The notes beneath the pieces are model-generated. The model saw nothing but the letters and a program-made list of their open reading frames with translations. It ran no database searches and was not told the origin of the DNA. From Neptunomonas japonica DSM 18939 (GTDB taxonomy: Bacteria > Pseudomonadota > Gammaproteobacteria > Pseudomonadales > Balneatricaceae): a DNA stretch of 64,000 bases. The translations under genes were made by a program, and so were the position numbers. The stretch's first letter is position 1. Each line of letters starts with the position of its first letter. Positions 19,435 through 27,892 of this stretch are shown piece by piece. Location of the stretch: assembly GCF_000422765.1 (NCBI RefSeq), contig NZ_AUGR01000001.1, positions 248,001 to 312,000 of the forward strand. The letters run 5' to 3'.

Positions 19435-20358
19435 ATGCTGGGGCGTTGGGTACCTGTTGTTTCTCTTTTCTTAGCCATGTTGTTATGGGCTAGCTCGTTT
19501 ATTGCATTGAAAATAGCATTTTCGCACTATGATCCGATGGTCGTTATTTTCGGGCGCATGCTGGTGGCTGCTTTTTGCTTTATGTTTTTTCTAAAGTATT
19601 TAATGCGTTTTGAGTATCAGAAAGGTGATTGGCGGTTGCTCTTGTTGATGGTGATATCAGAGCCTTGTTTATATTTTCTATTTGAAGCTCATGCATTGCA
19701 GAATACCAGCGCAGCGCAGGCCGGAATGATTACCTCTATGGCTCCGTTATTAGTTGGGATTGGTGCATTGTACTTTTTGCAAGAAAAGCTCCCAAAAGAA
19801 GCCTGGTTAGGTTTTTTGGTCGCGGTTATTGGTGCTGTTTGGTTAAGTGTATCTGGTGGTGAAACGGAGCATGCTCCTAATCCGTTACTCGGCAATTTTC
19901 TTGAGCTGTGCGCTATGGTGTGCGCTACGGGTTATATCTTGTGCCTTAAGCATCTGTCACAACGATATTCAACCTGGTTTCTCACGGCGCTGCAGGCATT
20001 TTGTGGCATGATATTTTTTATACCTTTTCTCCCATTCACAGGTGAAGAAACTGTTTGGAATTTGCAGTGGAACTGGGATGGAGTCTGGGCTGTGTTGTAT
20101 TTAGGGACGTTGATTAATATTGGGGCTTATGGGCTTTATAATTTAGGCGTCTCAAAGATTAAAGCAGCAGAGGCTTCAGCGTACATCAACTTAATTCCTG
20201 TGTTTACATTATTAATGGCTTACCTGATTTTGAATGAGACATTTAATGTTCAGCAAATGTGTGCATCCGCTCTAGTATTAGGTGGCGTGTTTTTGAGCCA
20301 AAGAAAGGCGTCAGTCAAGGTTGATGCTGATGCCGCAGATGTTGCTGCGGCTCAATAG
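19435..20358 (+). CDS. EamA/DMT-superfamily transporter
   Basis: Inner-membrane protein of 307 aa with about ten membrane helices in two repeated five-helix halves (EamA modules, about 5-140 and 155-290). Typical signals are the first helix LLWASSFIALKIAF, the end of the first module with AAQAGMITSMAPLLVGIGAL, and the second with AEASAYINLIPVFTLLMAYL. The substrate cannot be read from the sequence; family members export amino acids or other metabolites. GAGG lies five bases before the ATG at 19435; an in-frame GTG at 19429 is less likely. It is convergent with the following Nudix gene, 14 bp away. Confidence 0.9.
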   Translation: MLGRWVPVVSLFLAMLLWASSFIALKIAFSHYDPMVVIFGRMLVAAFCFMFFLKYLMRFEYQKGDWRLLLLMVISEPCLYFLFEAHALQNTSAAQAGMITSMAPLLVGIGALYFLQEKLPKEAWLGFLVAVIGAVWLSVSGGETEHAPNPLLGNFLELCAMVCATGYILCLKHLSQRYSTWFLTALQAFCGMIFFIPFLPFTGEETVWNLQWNWDGVWAVLYLGTLINIGAYGLYNLGVSKIKAAEASAYINLIPVFTLLMAYLILNETFNVQQMCASALVLGGVFLSQRKASVKVDADAADVAAAQ

Positions 20359-20372
20359 GCCAAGCGAAAAGC

Positions 20373-20936
20373 TTAGTCCTGCAGTTTAATTAGTTGTTTT
20401 AGTGGTGCTTCTAGAACGACATTGTGCAATGGGAACTTTCCAGCTTTATAGTCCTCAATATAAAATGTCAGCGCATTTTTGATGGTTTGAAAAGCTAATT
20501 GATCCCATGGGATCTCATCAAAGCTGAATAGTTGGACATCAAGCGACTCGATGCCACTTGAAAACTCAAGCGTTGGTAATTCTGCAAGAAATAACATCTG
20601 CACTTGGCTAGCATGTACTATGGAGGTAAGCGTGTAGAGGCTGATGATGTTGACCTCTGCGTTTGCTTCTTCGCAGGTTTCGCGAAGAGCGGCGGTTTCA
20701 ACTGATTCGTTATTTTCCATATAGCCGGCAGGCAAGGTCCAGTAGCCTCTCCTTGGTTCGATAGCGCGCTTACATAGTAGTATTTTATTTTTCTGATACA
20801 CAGGAAGGCAGCCAGCAACAATATTTGGGTTGCTGTAGTGAGTTGTTTGACAAAAGTGACAGTTGTGACGAGGCCGATTATCGCCTTCTGGTGTGTAATA
20901 AGAAACTTTGTTACCGCATTCGCTACAGTATTTCAT
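20373..20936 (-). CDS. Nudix hydrolase with N-terminal zinc ribbon
   Basis: A 187-aa cytoplasmic Nudix protein. The N-terminus holds a C4 zinc ribbon (C4, C7, C26, C29: YCSECGNKV then HNCHFCQTTHYSNP). The Nudix domain (about 37-165) contains the box GYMENNESVETAALRETCEE, with E and REx2EE in place; the usual final Gly of the box is Asn, as in some relatives of this subgroup. Substrates of this subgroup are nucleoside diphosphate derivatives, but the exact one is not readable. It diverges from a second Nudix gene across 132 bp. Confidence 0.9.
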   Translation of the reverse strand: MKYCSECGNKVSYYTPEGDNRPRHNCHFCQTTHYSNPNIVAGCLPVYQKNKILLCKRAIEPRRGYWTLPAGYMENNESVETAALRETCEEANAEVNIISLYTLTSIVHASQVQMLFLAELPTLEFSSGIESLDVQLFSFDEIPWDQLAFQTIKNALTFYIEDYKAGKFPLHNVVLEAPLKQLIKLQD

Positions 20937-21068
20937 GCTATCTCCCTGTTCATACTATAGTGTAGAAGTGAATACTCATCGTATTCAATAGTGCTAAGAA
21001 TAATATGTGACCGCGTTTCTCTTATTGATGTCGGCGCAGTAGCATATAGTGAGGGGTTTTAAGAAAAA

Positions 21069-21665
21069 ATGATGTTAGATCAGTTACGACAGCGGTTAAG
21101 TTGTTATCGGGCTCGCCGTTTTGACAGTCAGGAGTCTCAAGCAAGTGTTTTGATAGCACTTACTGATAGTCATGATCCTCATGTGATTTTGACAAAGCGC
21201 GCTGCTGGGCTATCCACTCACGGTGGAGAGATTGCTTTTCCTGGTGGGCGTCATGACCTAACAGATCCTGACCTGCTATTCACCGCGTTGCGTGAAGCTA
21301 ATGAAGAGGTTGGCTTGCAAGCTGAAGATGTAGAGATACTAGCGCCGTTAGGGCAAGTAATGTCTAAGCACCGCTTACAAGTTACGCCTTGGGTGGGCAT
21401 TGTGCCGTCAACAGTACAGTTAACGCCGAGCCCGGATGAGATCGATAGCATATTTACAGTGCCATTGCGTTTCTTCTTAGATGATGAACGTCACCATACT
21501 GACGAGATTCGTTTTAAAGGAATGACGCATTTTGTGCCGGCATATGAGTATGATGGTCATATTATTTGGGGGCTGACGGCCTATATGTTGATAGAGATGC
21601 TGAATATAGGTTTTGATGCAAAAATACCCATGAAGCCCCGTCCAGAGCATTCTTATAAATGCTAA
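21069..21665 (+). CDS. CoA pyrophosphatase-type Nudix hydrolase (NudL-like)
   Basis: A 198-aa Nudix protein of the CoA diphosphatase branch, which cleaves CoA or its derivatives to phosphopantetheine and 3',5'-ADP. The branch-specific signature before the Nudix box is present (LTKRAAGLSTHGGEIAFPGG), and the box continues through GRHDLTD to ALREANEEVGL. The C-terminal part has the family segment HFVPAYEYDGHIIWGLTA. The ATG at 21069 follows a weak ribosome site (AAGAAAAA region). It is followed after 49 bp by the DUF1289 gene, probably co-transcribed. Confidence 0.88.
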   Translation: MMLDQLRQRLSCYRARRFDSQESQASVLIALTDSHDPHVILTKRAAGLSTHGGEIAFPGGRHDLTDPDLLFTALREANEEVGLQAEDVEILAPLGQVMSKHRLQVTPWVGIVPSTVQLTPSPDEIDSIFTVPLRFFLDDERHHTDEIRFKGMTHFVPAYEYDGHIIWGLTAYMLIEMLNIGFDAKIPMKPRPEHSYKC

Positions 21666-21714
21666 TGTGTGAATGGGCTAGAAATAACGTTATTGCTAAA
21701 GAGTGTTTATTAAA

Positions 21715-21900
21715 ATGACAGAACAAATTAGTCCGGTACGCAGTCCATGCATGGGTGTTTGTGCCTTAGATGAGAACGACTTATGCATTGCATGTCGGCG
21801 CAGTGGTATGGAAATTGCCGAATGGGGTGTGCTGACGAATGATCAGCGCCGAGAAGTGATTGAGAAAATTGAGAGGCGATATCAGGGGGAGATTTGCTAA
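21715..21900 (+). CDS. DUF1289 small cysteine protein
   Basis: A 61-aa protein with the DUF1289 pattern: SPCMGVCALDENDLCIACRR, followed by EIAEWGVLTNDQRREVI. Four cysteines in this first half could bind a metal; family members are often predicted to be small Fe-S or zinc proteins of unknown role. The ATG at 21715 has AAAGAG about 11 bases upstream; an in-frame GTG at 21703 is also possible. It is downstream of the NudL-like gene and convergent with the CNNM protein gene. Confidence 0.85.
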   Translation: MTEQISPVRSPCMGVCALDENDLCIACRRSGMEIAEWGVLTNDQRREVIEKIERRYQGEIC

Positions 21901-21943
21901 GGCAGTAACAACAAGCTTTTATGGAGCATGATGTTACGCCTTA
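21898..21943. terminator. Inverted repeat between convergent genes
   Basis: TAAGGC-A-GTAAC at 21898-21909 pairs with GTTAC-GCCTTA at 21933-21943, giving 11 base pairs with one bulged A and a 23-base loop. It starts at the stop codon of the DUF1289 gene and lies before the end of the convergent gene. Termination is plausible in either direction, but the T run is poor. Confidence 0.45.
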
Positions 21944-21960
21944 TAAAAGAACCCCCTGCT

Positions 21961-23223
21961 TTAATCTACCTTAAGTGCTATTAAGCGGGCAGTAGTTATC
22001 AAGTTGTCTGTCATCTGTAGTGTTTCTATACGGTAATCACCAATATCTAGGCATACATTAGCGTCAGGAATAGACTCTAACGTTTCAATAATTAAACCAT
22101 TGAGAGTTTTAGGGCCGTCAGTGGGAAGCTCCCAAGAAAGTGCTTTGTTGATGTCCCGGATAAATGCAGAGGCTTCTATAAAGTAACTACCATCGTCTTG
22201 CCTATGGATATCTGCATTCTCTTCCCGGTGATCCGCTGATAGCTCACCTACTATCTCTTCTAAAATATCTTCAAGCGTGGCTATACCTAAAACATCACCG
22301 TATTCATCAACTACAAGCCCTATGCGGCGGTTCTCTTTTTGAAAGTTTAAAAGCTGAGTCTGCAGTGGTGTGCTTTCAGGAATGAAGTAAGGTTCGTGTA
22401 CAACCTGAAGAATGGATGCTTTGGTTACTTTTCCTTGCTGGATTATTTGCGCTAAATTACGCATGTGTAAAATGCCAACTACTTTATTGATATCGCCGTT
22501 ATAAACGGGTAATCGCGTGTGATTGGTTGTGGATAAGCGGTCGAGGATTGAATTAAGCTCAAGGTCGAGATCGATACCTTGAATATCATTTTTAGTGATC
22601 ATGATGTCATCAACAGTCACATCATTTAATTCAAGAACACCTAGGAGCATGGATTGCTTACGGTGCGGCAATAAAGCTCCTGCTTCATGTACTAGCGTTC
22701 TTAGCTCTTCTGTGCTGAGGTTATGATCACTATTACCATCAGGGTTAATGCCCAAAATTTTTAATAAGCTATTGGTAATGCCGTTAACTACCCATACGAG
22801 TGGGTAGGTCAGGGTAAGTAATGGCGTTAAAATGTAAGCGGCAGGAAAGGCAATTTTTTCAGGATAGAGTGCTGCCATAGTTTTTGGCGAAACTTCAGCA
22901 AAAATAAGGATGATAATAGTTAGGGCTGCTGTAGCAATGACAATACCTGCATCTCCCCATAGGCGCACGGCAATAACCGTAGCGATGGCGGACGCTAAAA
23001 TATTAACGAAGTTATTACCAATGAGAATAACGCCGATTAACCGGTCGGGACGCTCTAATAATTTATTGGCTTTTCGTGCGCCACGATGGTTTTGTTTGAC
23101 GAGATGTTTTAGTCGATATCGATTGAGAGACATCATGCCTGTTTCTGAGCTGGAAAAAAAAGCAGAGCAGAAAATCAGGAAGCAAAGAACTCCTAAAAGA
23201 AAACCTATTGATGCGTCTTCCAA
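21961..23223 (-). CDS. CNNM/CorC-family membrane protein (YfjD/CorB-like)
   Basis: Inner-membrane protein of 420 aa of the HlyC/CorC (CNNM) family, linked to Mg2+/Co2+ homeostasis. Domains in order: CNNM/DUF21 membrane domain (about 1-185; opening FCSAFFSSSETGMMSLNRYR and IFAEVSPKTMAALYPEK), two CBS domains (about 195-330; TRLPVYNGDINKVVGILH, VDEYGDVLGIATLEDILEE) and a CorC_HlyC C-terminal domain (about 345-418). The start is uncertain: the best-fitting start is a TTG at 23221-23223, and no ATG in this frame lies close upstream. The neighbour pair with the YpjD-like gene, divergent from ffh, is conserved in gammaproteobacteria. Confidence 0.9.
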   Translation of the reverse strand: MEDASIGFLLGVLCFLIFCSAFFSSSETGMMSLNRYRLKHLVKQNHRGARKANKLLERPDRLIGVILIGNNFVNILASAIATVIAVRLWGDAGIVIATAALTIIILIFAEVSPKTMAALYPEKIAFPAAYILTPLLTLTYPLVWVVNGITNSLLKILGINPDGNSDHNLSTEELRTLVHEAGALLPHRKQSMLLGVLELNDVTVDDIMITKNDIQGIDLDLELNSILDRLSTTNHTRLPVYNGDINKVVGILHMRNLAQIIQQGKVTKASILQVVHEPYFIPESTPLQTQLLNFQKENRRIGLVVDEYGDVLGIATLEDILEEIVGELSADHREENADIHRQDDGSYFIEASAFIRDINKALSWELPTDGPKTLNGLIIETLESIPDANVCLDIGDYRIETLQMTDNLITTARLIALKVD

Positions 23224-23298
23224 AACTATCGCCTAACGTTACTAATTGGAGGTACATTTTCAGTGCGCACTGAAGGTGTGTCAAGATGTTGCTGTCGT

Positions 23299-24087
23299 CT
23301 AAAAGTCAATAATGTCTAGAACGAGTTTTGATCCAAAGAAACTAAGCATCAGTATGAAAAACCCACTGACTGTCCATCTGACAGCTCGGTGACTGCGCCA
23401 GCCCCGCATAGAGCGCCCCCACAGTAAAATTGCATAAAGGATCCATGCGATTATCGACAATATAGTTTTATGTACTAAATGTTGTGAAAATAAGTCATCT
23501 AAGAAGATAAAACCGGTCACAAGCGATGCGGTTAGCAAAATCATTCCTATCCAAATCATTTCAAACAGTAGTCGTTCCATTGTTTGCAGTGGTGGAAGAG
23601 AGGCGACTAGTCCGCGAGTGTGATGTTGTTTTAGGGCTAGATCTTGCTTGGATAACAAAAATGCTTGGAAAGTGGCAACAGTGAAAATGCTATAGGAAAG
23701 GATCGATAGCAATATATGGATGATTAGTCCGCCCTGATAAATCTTAGCTACGCCTAAATTTGGCCCCCACACTGAGAGCGCTGCGGTTAATGCCGCCATA
23801 GGCAATACGCCGATAAAAAGGTTTTCAATGGGTTGTCTTAGGCTACTGATAATAACGACAGCAGCTACAAGCCAACCAATTAATGAGCCTGCAATAAAGA
23901 AACCAAGATTTATACCGTCAGGCTGATGAAGAACGCTATAAACAGAGAAAGTATGCACAATAGCGCCGGCACCTGCGATGGCTTTAATCATTGCAGATGA
24001 ACTGGTTTGTTGTTTAAGCAGCTTAAATTGCAAAATGGCTGCTATTAGATACAGAAATACCGCTATTAATGTAGATAGGGTGAGCAT
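23299..24087 (-). CDS. Cytochrome c assembly-like membrane protein (YpjD)
   Basis: Inner-membrane protein of 262 aa with about eight membrane helices, of the CcsA/CcmC-like family. Around residues 120-150 and 215-235 it keeps single histidines in membrane-edge positions (GGLIIHILLSILSYSIFT; LVHKTILSIIAWILYAI). The tryptophan-rich WWD motif of true heme exporters is not seen. The precise role is unresolved; E. coli YpjD is not a cytochrome c biogenesis factor by experiment that I know of. It is divergent from ffh and lies 75 bp before the CNNM gene on the same strand. Confidence 0.87.
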   Translation of the reverse strand: MLTLSTLIAVFLYLIAAILQFKLLKQQTSSSAMIKAIAGAGAIVHTFSVYSVLHQPDGINLGFFIAGSLIGWLVAAVVIISSLRQPIENLFIGVLPMAALTAALSVWGPNLGVAKIYQGGLIIHILLSILSYSIFTVATFQAFLLSKQDLALKQHHTRGLVASLPPLQTMERLLFEMIWIGMILLTASLVTGFIFLDDLFSQHLVHKTILSIIAWILYAILLWGRSMRGWRSHRAVRWTVSGFFILMLSFFGSKLVLDIIDF

Positions 24088-24145
24088 CTTTTTCTCCTAA
24101 AGATGAGTAGTTTGGCATAAATGTGCGGTGGTTGAAATATGGGGG

Positions 24146-24174
24146 TGTGGCCTTGAACGTCACTAGGCTATAAT
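24146..24174 (+). promoter_or_regulatory. Possible sigma-70 promoter of ffh
   Basis: A perfect -10 hexamer TATAAT is at 24169-24174, about 100 bp before ffh. The -35 at the 17-bp position (24146-24151) is poor, TGTGGC. A better -35-like TTGAAC at 24153 is too close (10-bp spacer). The -10 is clear; the promoter as a whole is a moderate guess. Confidence 0.4.
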
Positions 24175-24275
24175 GTCGCCAAAGTTTTAAGAATTTCAGG
24201 GTTTAATCTTATTCGAAGTTTTACTTTGAGAATGAATATTCATCTAAATAAGGTTGGATCCTTGTAGAGGCAACT

Positions 24276-25661
24276 ATGTTTGAGAATCTGTCAGAACGAT
24301 TAACGAAGACGCTGCGCGCGGTTACCGGGCAGGCAAAGCTTACAGAAGATAATATCAAGGATACCTTGCGCGAAGTGCGTATGGCGTTACTTGAAGCCGA
24401 TGTTGCATTGCCTGTTGTTAAAGAATTTGTAAATGCTGTTAAAGAGCGTGCAGTCGGACAGGAAGTTTCTAAAAGTCTGACGCCAGGGCAAGTCTTCGTC
24501 AAAATTGTGAATGATGAGCTTGTGCGGGTCATGGGAGAAGCCAATGAAGGCTTGGACCTAGCGGCGGTTCCACCTGCTGTTGTATTAATGGCTGGTCTTC
24601 AGGGTGCGGGTAAAACCACTTCTATTGCGAAACTGTCTTTATTATTAAAAGATCGTGAGAAGAAAAAAGTATTGGTAGTCTCTGCTGACGTATATCGTCC
24701 TGCAGCTATTAAGCAGCTAGAAATGCTGGCGGGTGAGGTGGGTGTTGATTTTTATCCATCATCTGCCGATCAGGACCCGATCGCTATTGCTGAAGCGGCT
24801 GTTCAGCACGCTAAGATTCAGCATTATGATGTGCTGCTGGTAGATACTGCTGGTCGTTTACATGTCGATAACGACATGATGGATGAAATTAAGCGTCTGC
24901 ACAGTGCTATTAATCCAGTAGAAACCTTGTTCGTTGTCGATGCAATGACAGGTCAGGATGCAGCCAATACCGCACGCTCATTTAATGAAGTGCTGCCTTT
25001 GACGGGAGTCATTCTAACTAAAGCTGATGGTGATGCGCGTGGTGGTGCGGCGCTATCAGTACGCCATATTACGGGTAAACCTATTAAGTTTATCGGTATG
25101 GGCGAAAAAATTGATGCGCTAGAGCCATTTCACCCAGATCGTCTTGCATCACGGATTTTAGGTATGGGTGATGTGCTTTCTCTAATAGAGGAAGCTGAGC
25201 GTAAAATTGATAAAGATAAAGCGGAGAAGTTCGCAGCTAAGATCAAAAAGGGTAAAGGTTTTGATCTAGAAGATTTCCGTGAGCAGCTACAGCAGATGAA
25301 AAACATGGGCGGCATGATGGGTATGCTCGATAAAATGCCTGGCATGGGGCAGTTGGCTCAAGCTGCAGATGCGAGTAAAGCTGAGAAAGGCATGGGGCAG
25401 ATGGAGGTTATCATCAACTCTATGACTCGTGGCGAGCGTCGCAATCCAGATATTATCAGTGGCTCTCGGAAAAAGCGTATCGCGATGGGGTCTGGCACTC
25501 AGATCCAAGATGTTAACCGCTTGCTTAAACAGCATAAGCAAATGTCGAAGATGATGAAGAAGTTCTCTGGCAAAGGCGGTATGACAAAAATGATGCGCGG
25601 CATGAAAGGAATGTTGCCACCTGGTATGGGCGGTGGCCCCGGTGGTATGCCTCGGATGTAA
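24276..25661 (+). CDS. ffh: Signal recognition particle protein Ffh
   Basis: GTPase that binds 4.5S RNA and signal sequences and targets nascent membrane proteins to FtsY. It has 461 aa. The N domain (1-85) is followed by the G domain with GAGKTT at 110-115, DVYRPAA, DTAGR and TKADGDARGG. The methionine-rich M domain (about 300-461) has GMMGMLDKMPGMG and ends in a Gly/Met-rich tail PPGMGGGPGGMP. The RNA-binding segment with SGSRKKRIAMGSG is intact. It faces away from ypjD and is followed by the rpsP operon with its own promoter. Confidence 0.98.
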   Translation: MFENLSERLTKTLRAVTGQAKLTEDNIKDTLREVRMALLEADVALPVVKEFVNAVKERAVGQEVSKSLTPGQVFVKIVNDELVRVMGEANEGLDLAAVPPAVVLMAGLQGAGKTTSIAKLSLLLKDREKKKVLVVSADVYRPAAIKQLEMLAGEVGVDFYPSSADQDPIAIAEAAVQHAKIQHYDVLLVDTAGRLHVDNDMMDEIKRLHSAINPVETLFVVDAMTGQDAANTARSFNEVLPLTGVILTKADGDARGGAALSVRHITGKPIKFIGMGEKIDALEPFHPDRLASRILGMGDVLSLIEEAERKIDKDKAEKFAAKIKKGKGFDLEDFREQLQQMKNMGGMMGMLDKMPGMGQLAQAADASKAEKGMGQMEVIINSMTRGERRNPDIISGSRKKRIAMGSGTQIQDVNRLLKQHKQMSKMMKKFSGKGGMTKMMRGMKGMLPPGMGGGPGGMPRM

Positions 25662-25689
25662 TTCCGTGTAAAGAATAAAATAGATTTGC

Positions 25690-25718
25690 TTTCCAATAGG
25701 GGTGCTTTCGCGTAGAAT
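25690..25718 (+). promoter_or_regulatory. Sigma-70 promoter of the rpsP operon
   Basis: TTTCCA (25690-25695) and TAGAAT (25713-25718) are separated by 17 bp, about 100 bp upstream of rpsP and just after ffh. A GC-rich GCGCCCC stretch directly after the -10 resembles the stringent-type discriminator expected for ribosomal protein promoters. Confidence 0.62.
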
Positions 25719-25816
25719 GCGCCCCTTGATTTATTTTGGCTCGACTGAAAATTAATTTGGTCGGAACTGCAACGCTGGGCGATATCAAAACCCACGCAAT
25801 ATAAAGGGATTAACGT

Positions 25817-26068
25817 ATGGTTACTATTCGTTTGTCACGCGGCGGCGCTAAAAAGCGTCCTTTCTATCAACTAACTGTAGCTGATTCACGCAATGCGCGC
25901 GATGGTCGCTTTATTGAGCGTATCGGTTTCTTTAATCCGTCAGCTCGCGGCCAAGAAGAGCGTCTTCGCTTGGATATGGAACGTGTTGAATACTGGACTG
26001 GTAAAGGCGCACAGTTGTCTGAGCGTGTTGCACAGCTAGTAAAAGAAGCTAAAAAAGCTGCACAGTAA
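25817..26068 (+). CDS. rpsP: 30S ribosomal protein S16
   Basis: Ribosomal protein of 83 aa that helps 30S assembly. Family signatures are the opening [19 protein letters not shown], then [20 protein letters not shown] and the helix [24 protein letters not shown] lies before the ATG. It leads the conserved rpsP-rimM-trmD-rplS operon, spaced by 26 bp from rimM. Confidence 0.98.
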   Translation: MVTIRLSRGGAKKRPFYQLTVADSRNARDGRFIERIGFFNPSARGQEERLRLDMERVEYWTGKGAQLSERVAQLVKEAKKAAQ

Positions 26069-26094
26069 TTTTTATATAGTAGCTGGATAGGTCA

Positions 26095-26628
26095 ATGAGC
26101 CGAAATACGAATAACGAATTTACTGTAATCGGCCAGATAACCTCGGTTTATGGTGTGAAAGGGTGGGTGAAAGTCTTCTCTCATACCGAACCGATGGATA
26201 GCATCCTGACTTATTCACCGTGGATGATCAAAGAAAATGGTCAGTGGAAGCCTCTTAAAGTAGAGACGGCCAAAAAACACGGTAAAGGCTTTATAGCCAA
26301 GTTGGACGGTATTACTGATCGTGATGTTGCTCGCAAATTTTGCGGTATGGATATTGCGATTGAATCTTCTCTTCTTCCTGATTTGGAAGAAGGTGAGTAC
26401 TACTGGAGCCAGCTGGAAAATCTGACAGTTTATACACTTTCTGGCGAATTGCTGGGGCGTGTGAGTCATCTGATGGAAACCGGTGCTAACGATGTCATTA
26501 TCGTTAAAGGTGATGCAGAAAGTATTGATCGCCGTGAGCGATTAATTCCTTACCTGCCCGATCAGGTGATAAAAGAAATTGACCTGGAGTCAGGTACGAT
26601 GCGGATCGATTGGGATCCGGAGTTCTAA
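26095..26628 (+). CDS. rimM: Ribosome maturation factor RimM
   Basis: Assists 16S rRNA processing and late 30S assembly through contact with S19. It has 177 aa: an N-terminal RimM barrel (about 8-95) with IGQITSVYGVKGWVKVFS, and a PRC-barrel domain (about 100-175) with EEGEYYWSQLENLTVY and LIPYLPDQVIKEIDLE. It ends three bases before trmD, whose likely ribosome site GGAG (26619-26622) lies inside the end of rimM. Confidence 0.97.
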   Translation: MSRNTNNEFTVIGQITSVYGVKGWVKVFSHTEPMDSILTYSPWMIKENGQWKPLKVETAKKHGKGFIAKLDGITDRDVARKFCGMDIAIESSLLPDLEEGEYYWSQLENLTVYTLSGELLGRVSHLMETGANDVIIVKGDAESIDRRERLIPYLPDQVIKEIDLESGTMRIDWDPEF

Positions 26629-26631
26629 ACC

Positions 26632-27381
26632 ATGTGGTTTGGCGTTATTACGTTATTTCCTGAAATGTTCGATGCTGTAAGTCGGTATGGTGTGACAGGA
26701 AGAGCAGTTCGTAATGAGTTGATGTCTATTGAGTGTTGGAGTCCTAGAGACTTTGCTCACGATAAGCATAGCACTGTGGATGACCGGCCTTATGGTGGTG
26801 GTCCGGGGATGCTGATGAAAGTCCAGCCGTTACGTGATGCGATCCATGCTGCCAAGGCAGTAGCAGGAGAGGGGGTTAAAGTTATTTATCTCTCGCCTCA
26901 AGGTCGCAAGCTAGATCACAAAGGTGTGCAGGAGCTAGTTTCCTGTGAGAAATTGATTTTAGTAGCTGGGCGCTATGAAGGTATCGATGAGCGATTAATA
27001 GGCTCAGAGATTGATGAAGAGTGGTCGCTGGGAGATTTTGTTCTCAGTGGAGGTGAATTGCCTGCAATGACCATGATTGACGCAGTCTCCCGATTAGTTC
27101 CCGGGGTGTTAGGGCATCAAGACTCAGCTGAAGAAGATTCTTTTGTTGAGGGGTTGTTAGATTGTCCTCACTATACGCGACCAGAATCAATTGAAGGACA
27201 GCATGTACCTGATGTGTTGTTAAGTGGTAACCATGAGAATATCAGGCGCTGGCGTCTGAAGCAGCAGTTAGGCAGAACTTGGCAACGCCGATCTGACCTG
27301 CTGGAAAAACTCGAGTTGACTACTGAGCAGCAGGCGTTGTTAACCGATTATATCCATGAGACCAATGCGTCTGATGGTTGA
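26632..27381 (+). CDS. trmD: tRNA (guanine-N1)-methyltransferase TrmD
   Basis: Methylates G37 of tRNAs using S-adenosylmethionine and prevents frameshifting. It has 249 aa, the standard length. The SPOUT knot shows the conserved opening [13 protein letters not shown], then [38 protein letters not shown] and [13 protein letters not shown]. The C-terminal helical domain has [20 protein letters not shown]. It is the third gene of the rpsP operon. Confidence 0.98.
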   Translation: MWFGVITLFPEMFDAVSRYGVTGRAVRNELMSIECWSPRDFAHDKHSTVDDRPYGGGPGMLMKVQPLRDAIHAAKAVAGEGVKVIYLSPQGRKLDHKGVQELVSCEKLILVAGRYEGIDERLIGSEIDEEWSLGDFVLSGGELPAMTMIDAVSRLVPGVLGHQDSAEEDSFVEGLLDCPHYTRPESIEGQHVPDVLLSGNHENIRRWRLKQQLGRTWQRRSDLLEKLELTTEQQALLTDYIHETNASDG

Positions 27382-27397
27382 ATATTAGGAGCGAGCG

Positions 27398-27754
27398 ATG
27401 AGCAGCAAAAACTTAATCATTCAGCAGATTGAAGCTGAACAGATGACAAAAGAAATACCAACTTTCTCACCTGGTGACACAGTAGTGGTACAGGTTCGAG
27501 TAGTTGAAGGTACACGTAGCCGTTTGCAGGCATTTGAAGGTGTAGTTATCGGTAAGCGTAACCGCGGTCTGAACTCTGCATTCACAGTACGTAAAATTTC
27601 TCACGGTGTGGGTGTTGAGCGTACTTTCCAGACTTACAGTGCTGTTGTTGAAGAGATTATTCTGAAACGTCGCGGTGATGTTCGTCAGGCTAAAATCTAC
27701 TACTTGCGTGAGCGCAGTGGTAAATCTGCACGTATCAAGGAAAAACTCGGCTGA
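27398..27754 (+). CDS. rplS: 50S ribosomal protein L19
   Basis: Ribosomal protein of 118 aa at the subunit interface. The recognisable segments are [56 protein letters not shown] and [23 protein letters not shown] is seven bases before the ATG. It ends the operon, and a strong terminator follows. Confidence 0.98.
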   Translation: MSSKNLIIQQIEAEQMTKEIPTFSPGDTVVVQVRVVEGTRSRLQAFEGVVIGKRNRGLNSAFTVRKISHGVGVERTFQTYSAVVEEIILKRRGDVRQAKIYYLRERSGKSARIKEKLG

Positions 27755-27780
27755 GTTAAACCTGATTCGCTGCTATAGAA

Positions 27781-27809
27781 AAAAGGTGACCTTATGGTCA
27801 CCTTTTTTT
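27781..27809 (+). terminator. Rho-independent terminator after rplS
   Basis: Stem AAAAGGTGACC / GGTCACCTTTT with loop TTAT, then further Ts. It lies 27 bp after the rplS stop and closes the rpsP-rplS operon. Confidence 0.94.
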
Positions 27810-27892
27810 GTTATGTGATTAGTAAATTGCAGCAAAGATCACTAGAATTATTAAAATACTGTTTTTTTTGTAGGGCATGGATGAGGTTGTAG

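Noticed and set aside
23063-23284. Minus-strand ATG frame overlapping the start of the CNNM-family gene
   Set aside because: It has a real ATG, but the encoded product resembles nothing and lies in a different frame from the conserved membrane domain; the TTG-started frame carries the family sequence.
24153-24174. TTGAAC and TATAAT upstream of ffh as a promoter pair
   Set aside because: The spacer is only 10 bp, too short for sigma-70; the -10 is kept with a poorer -35.
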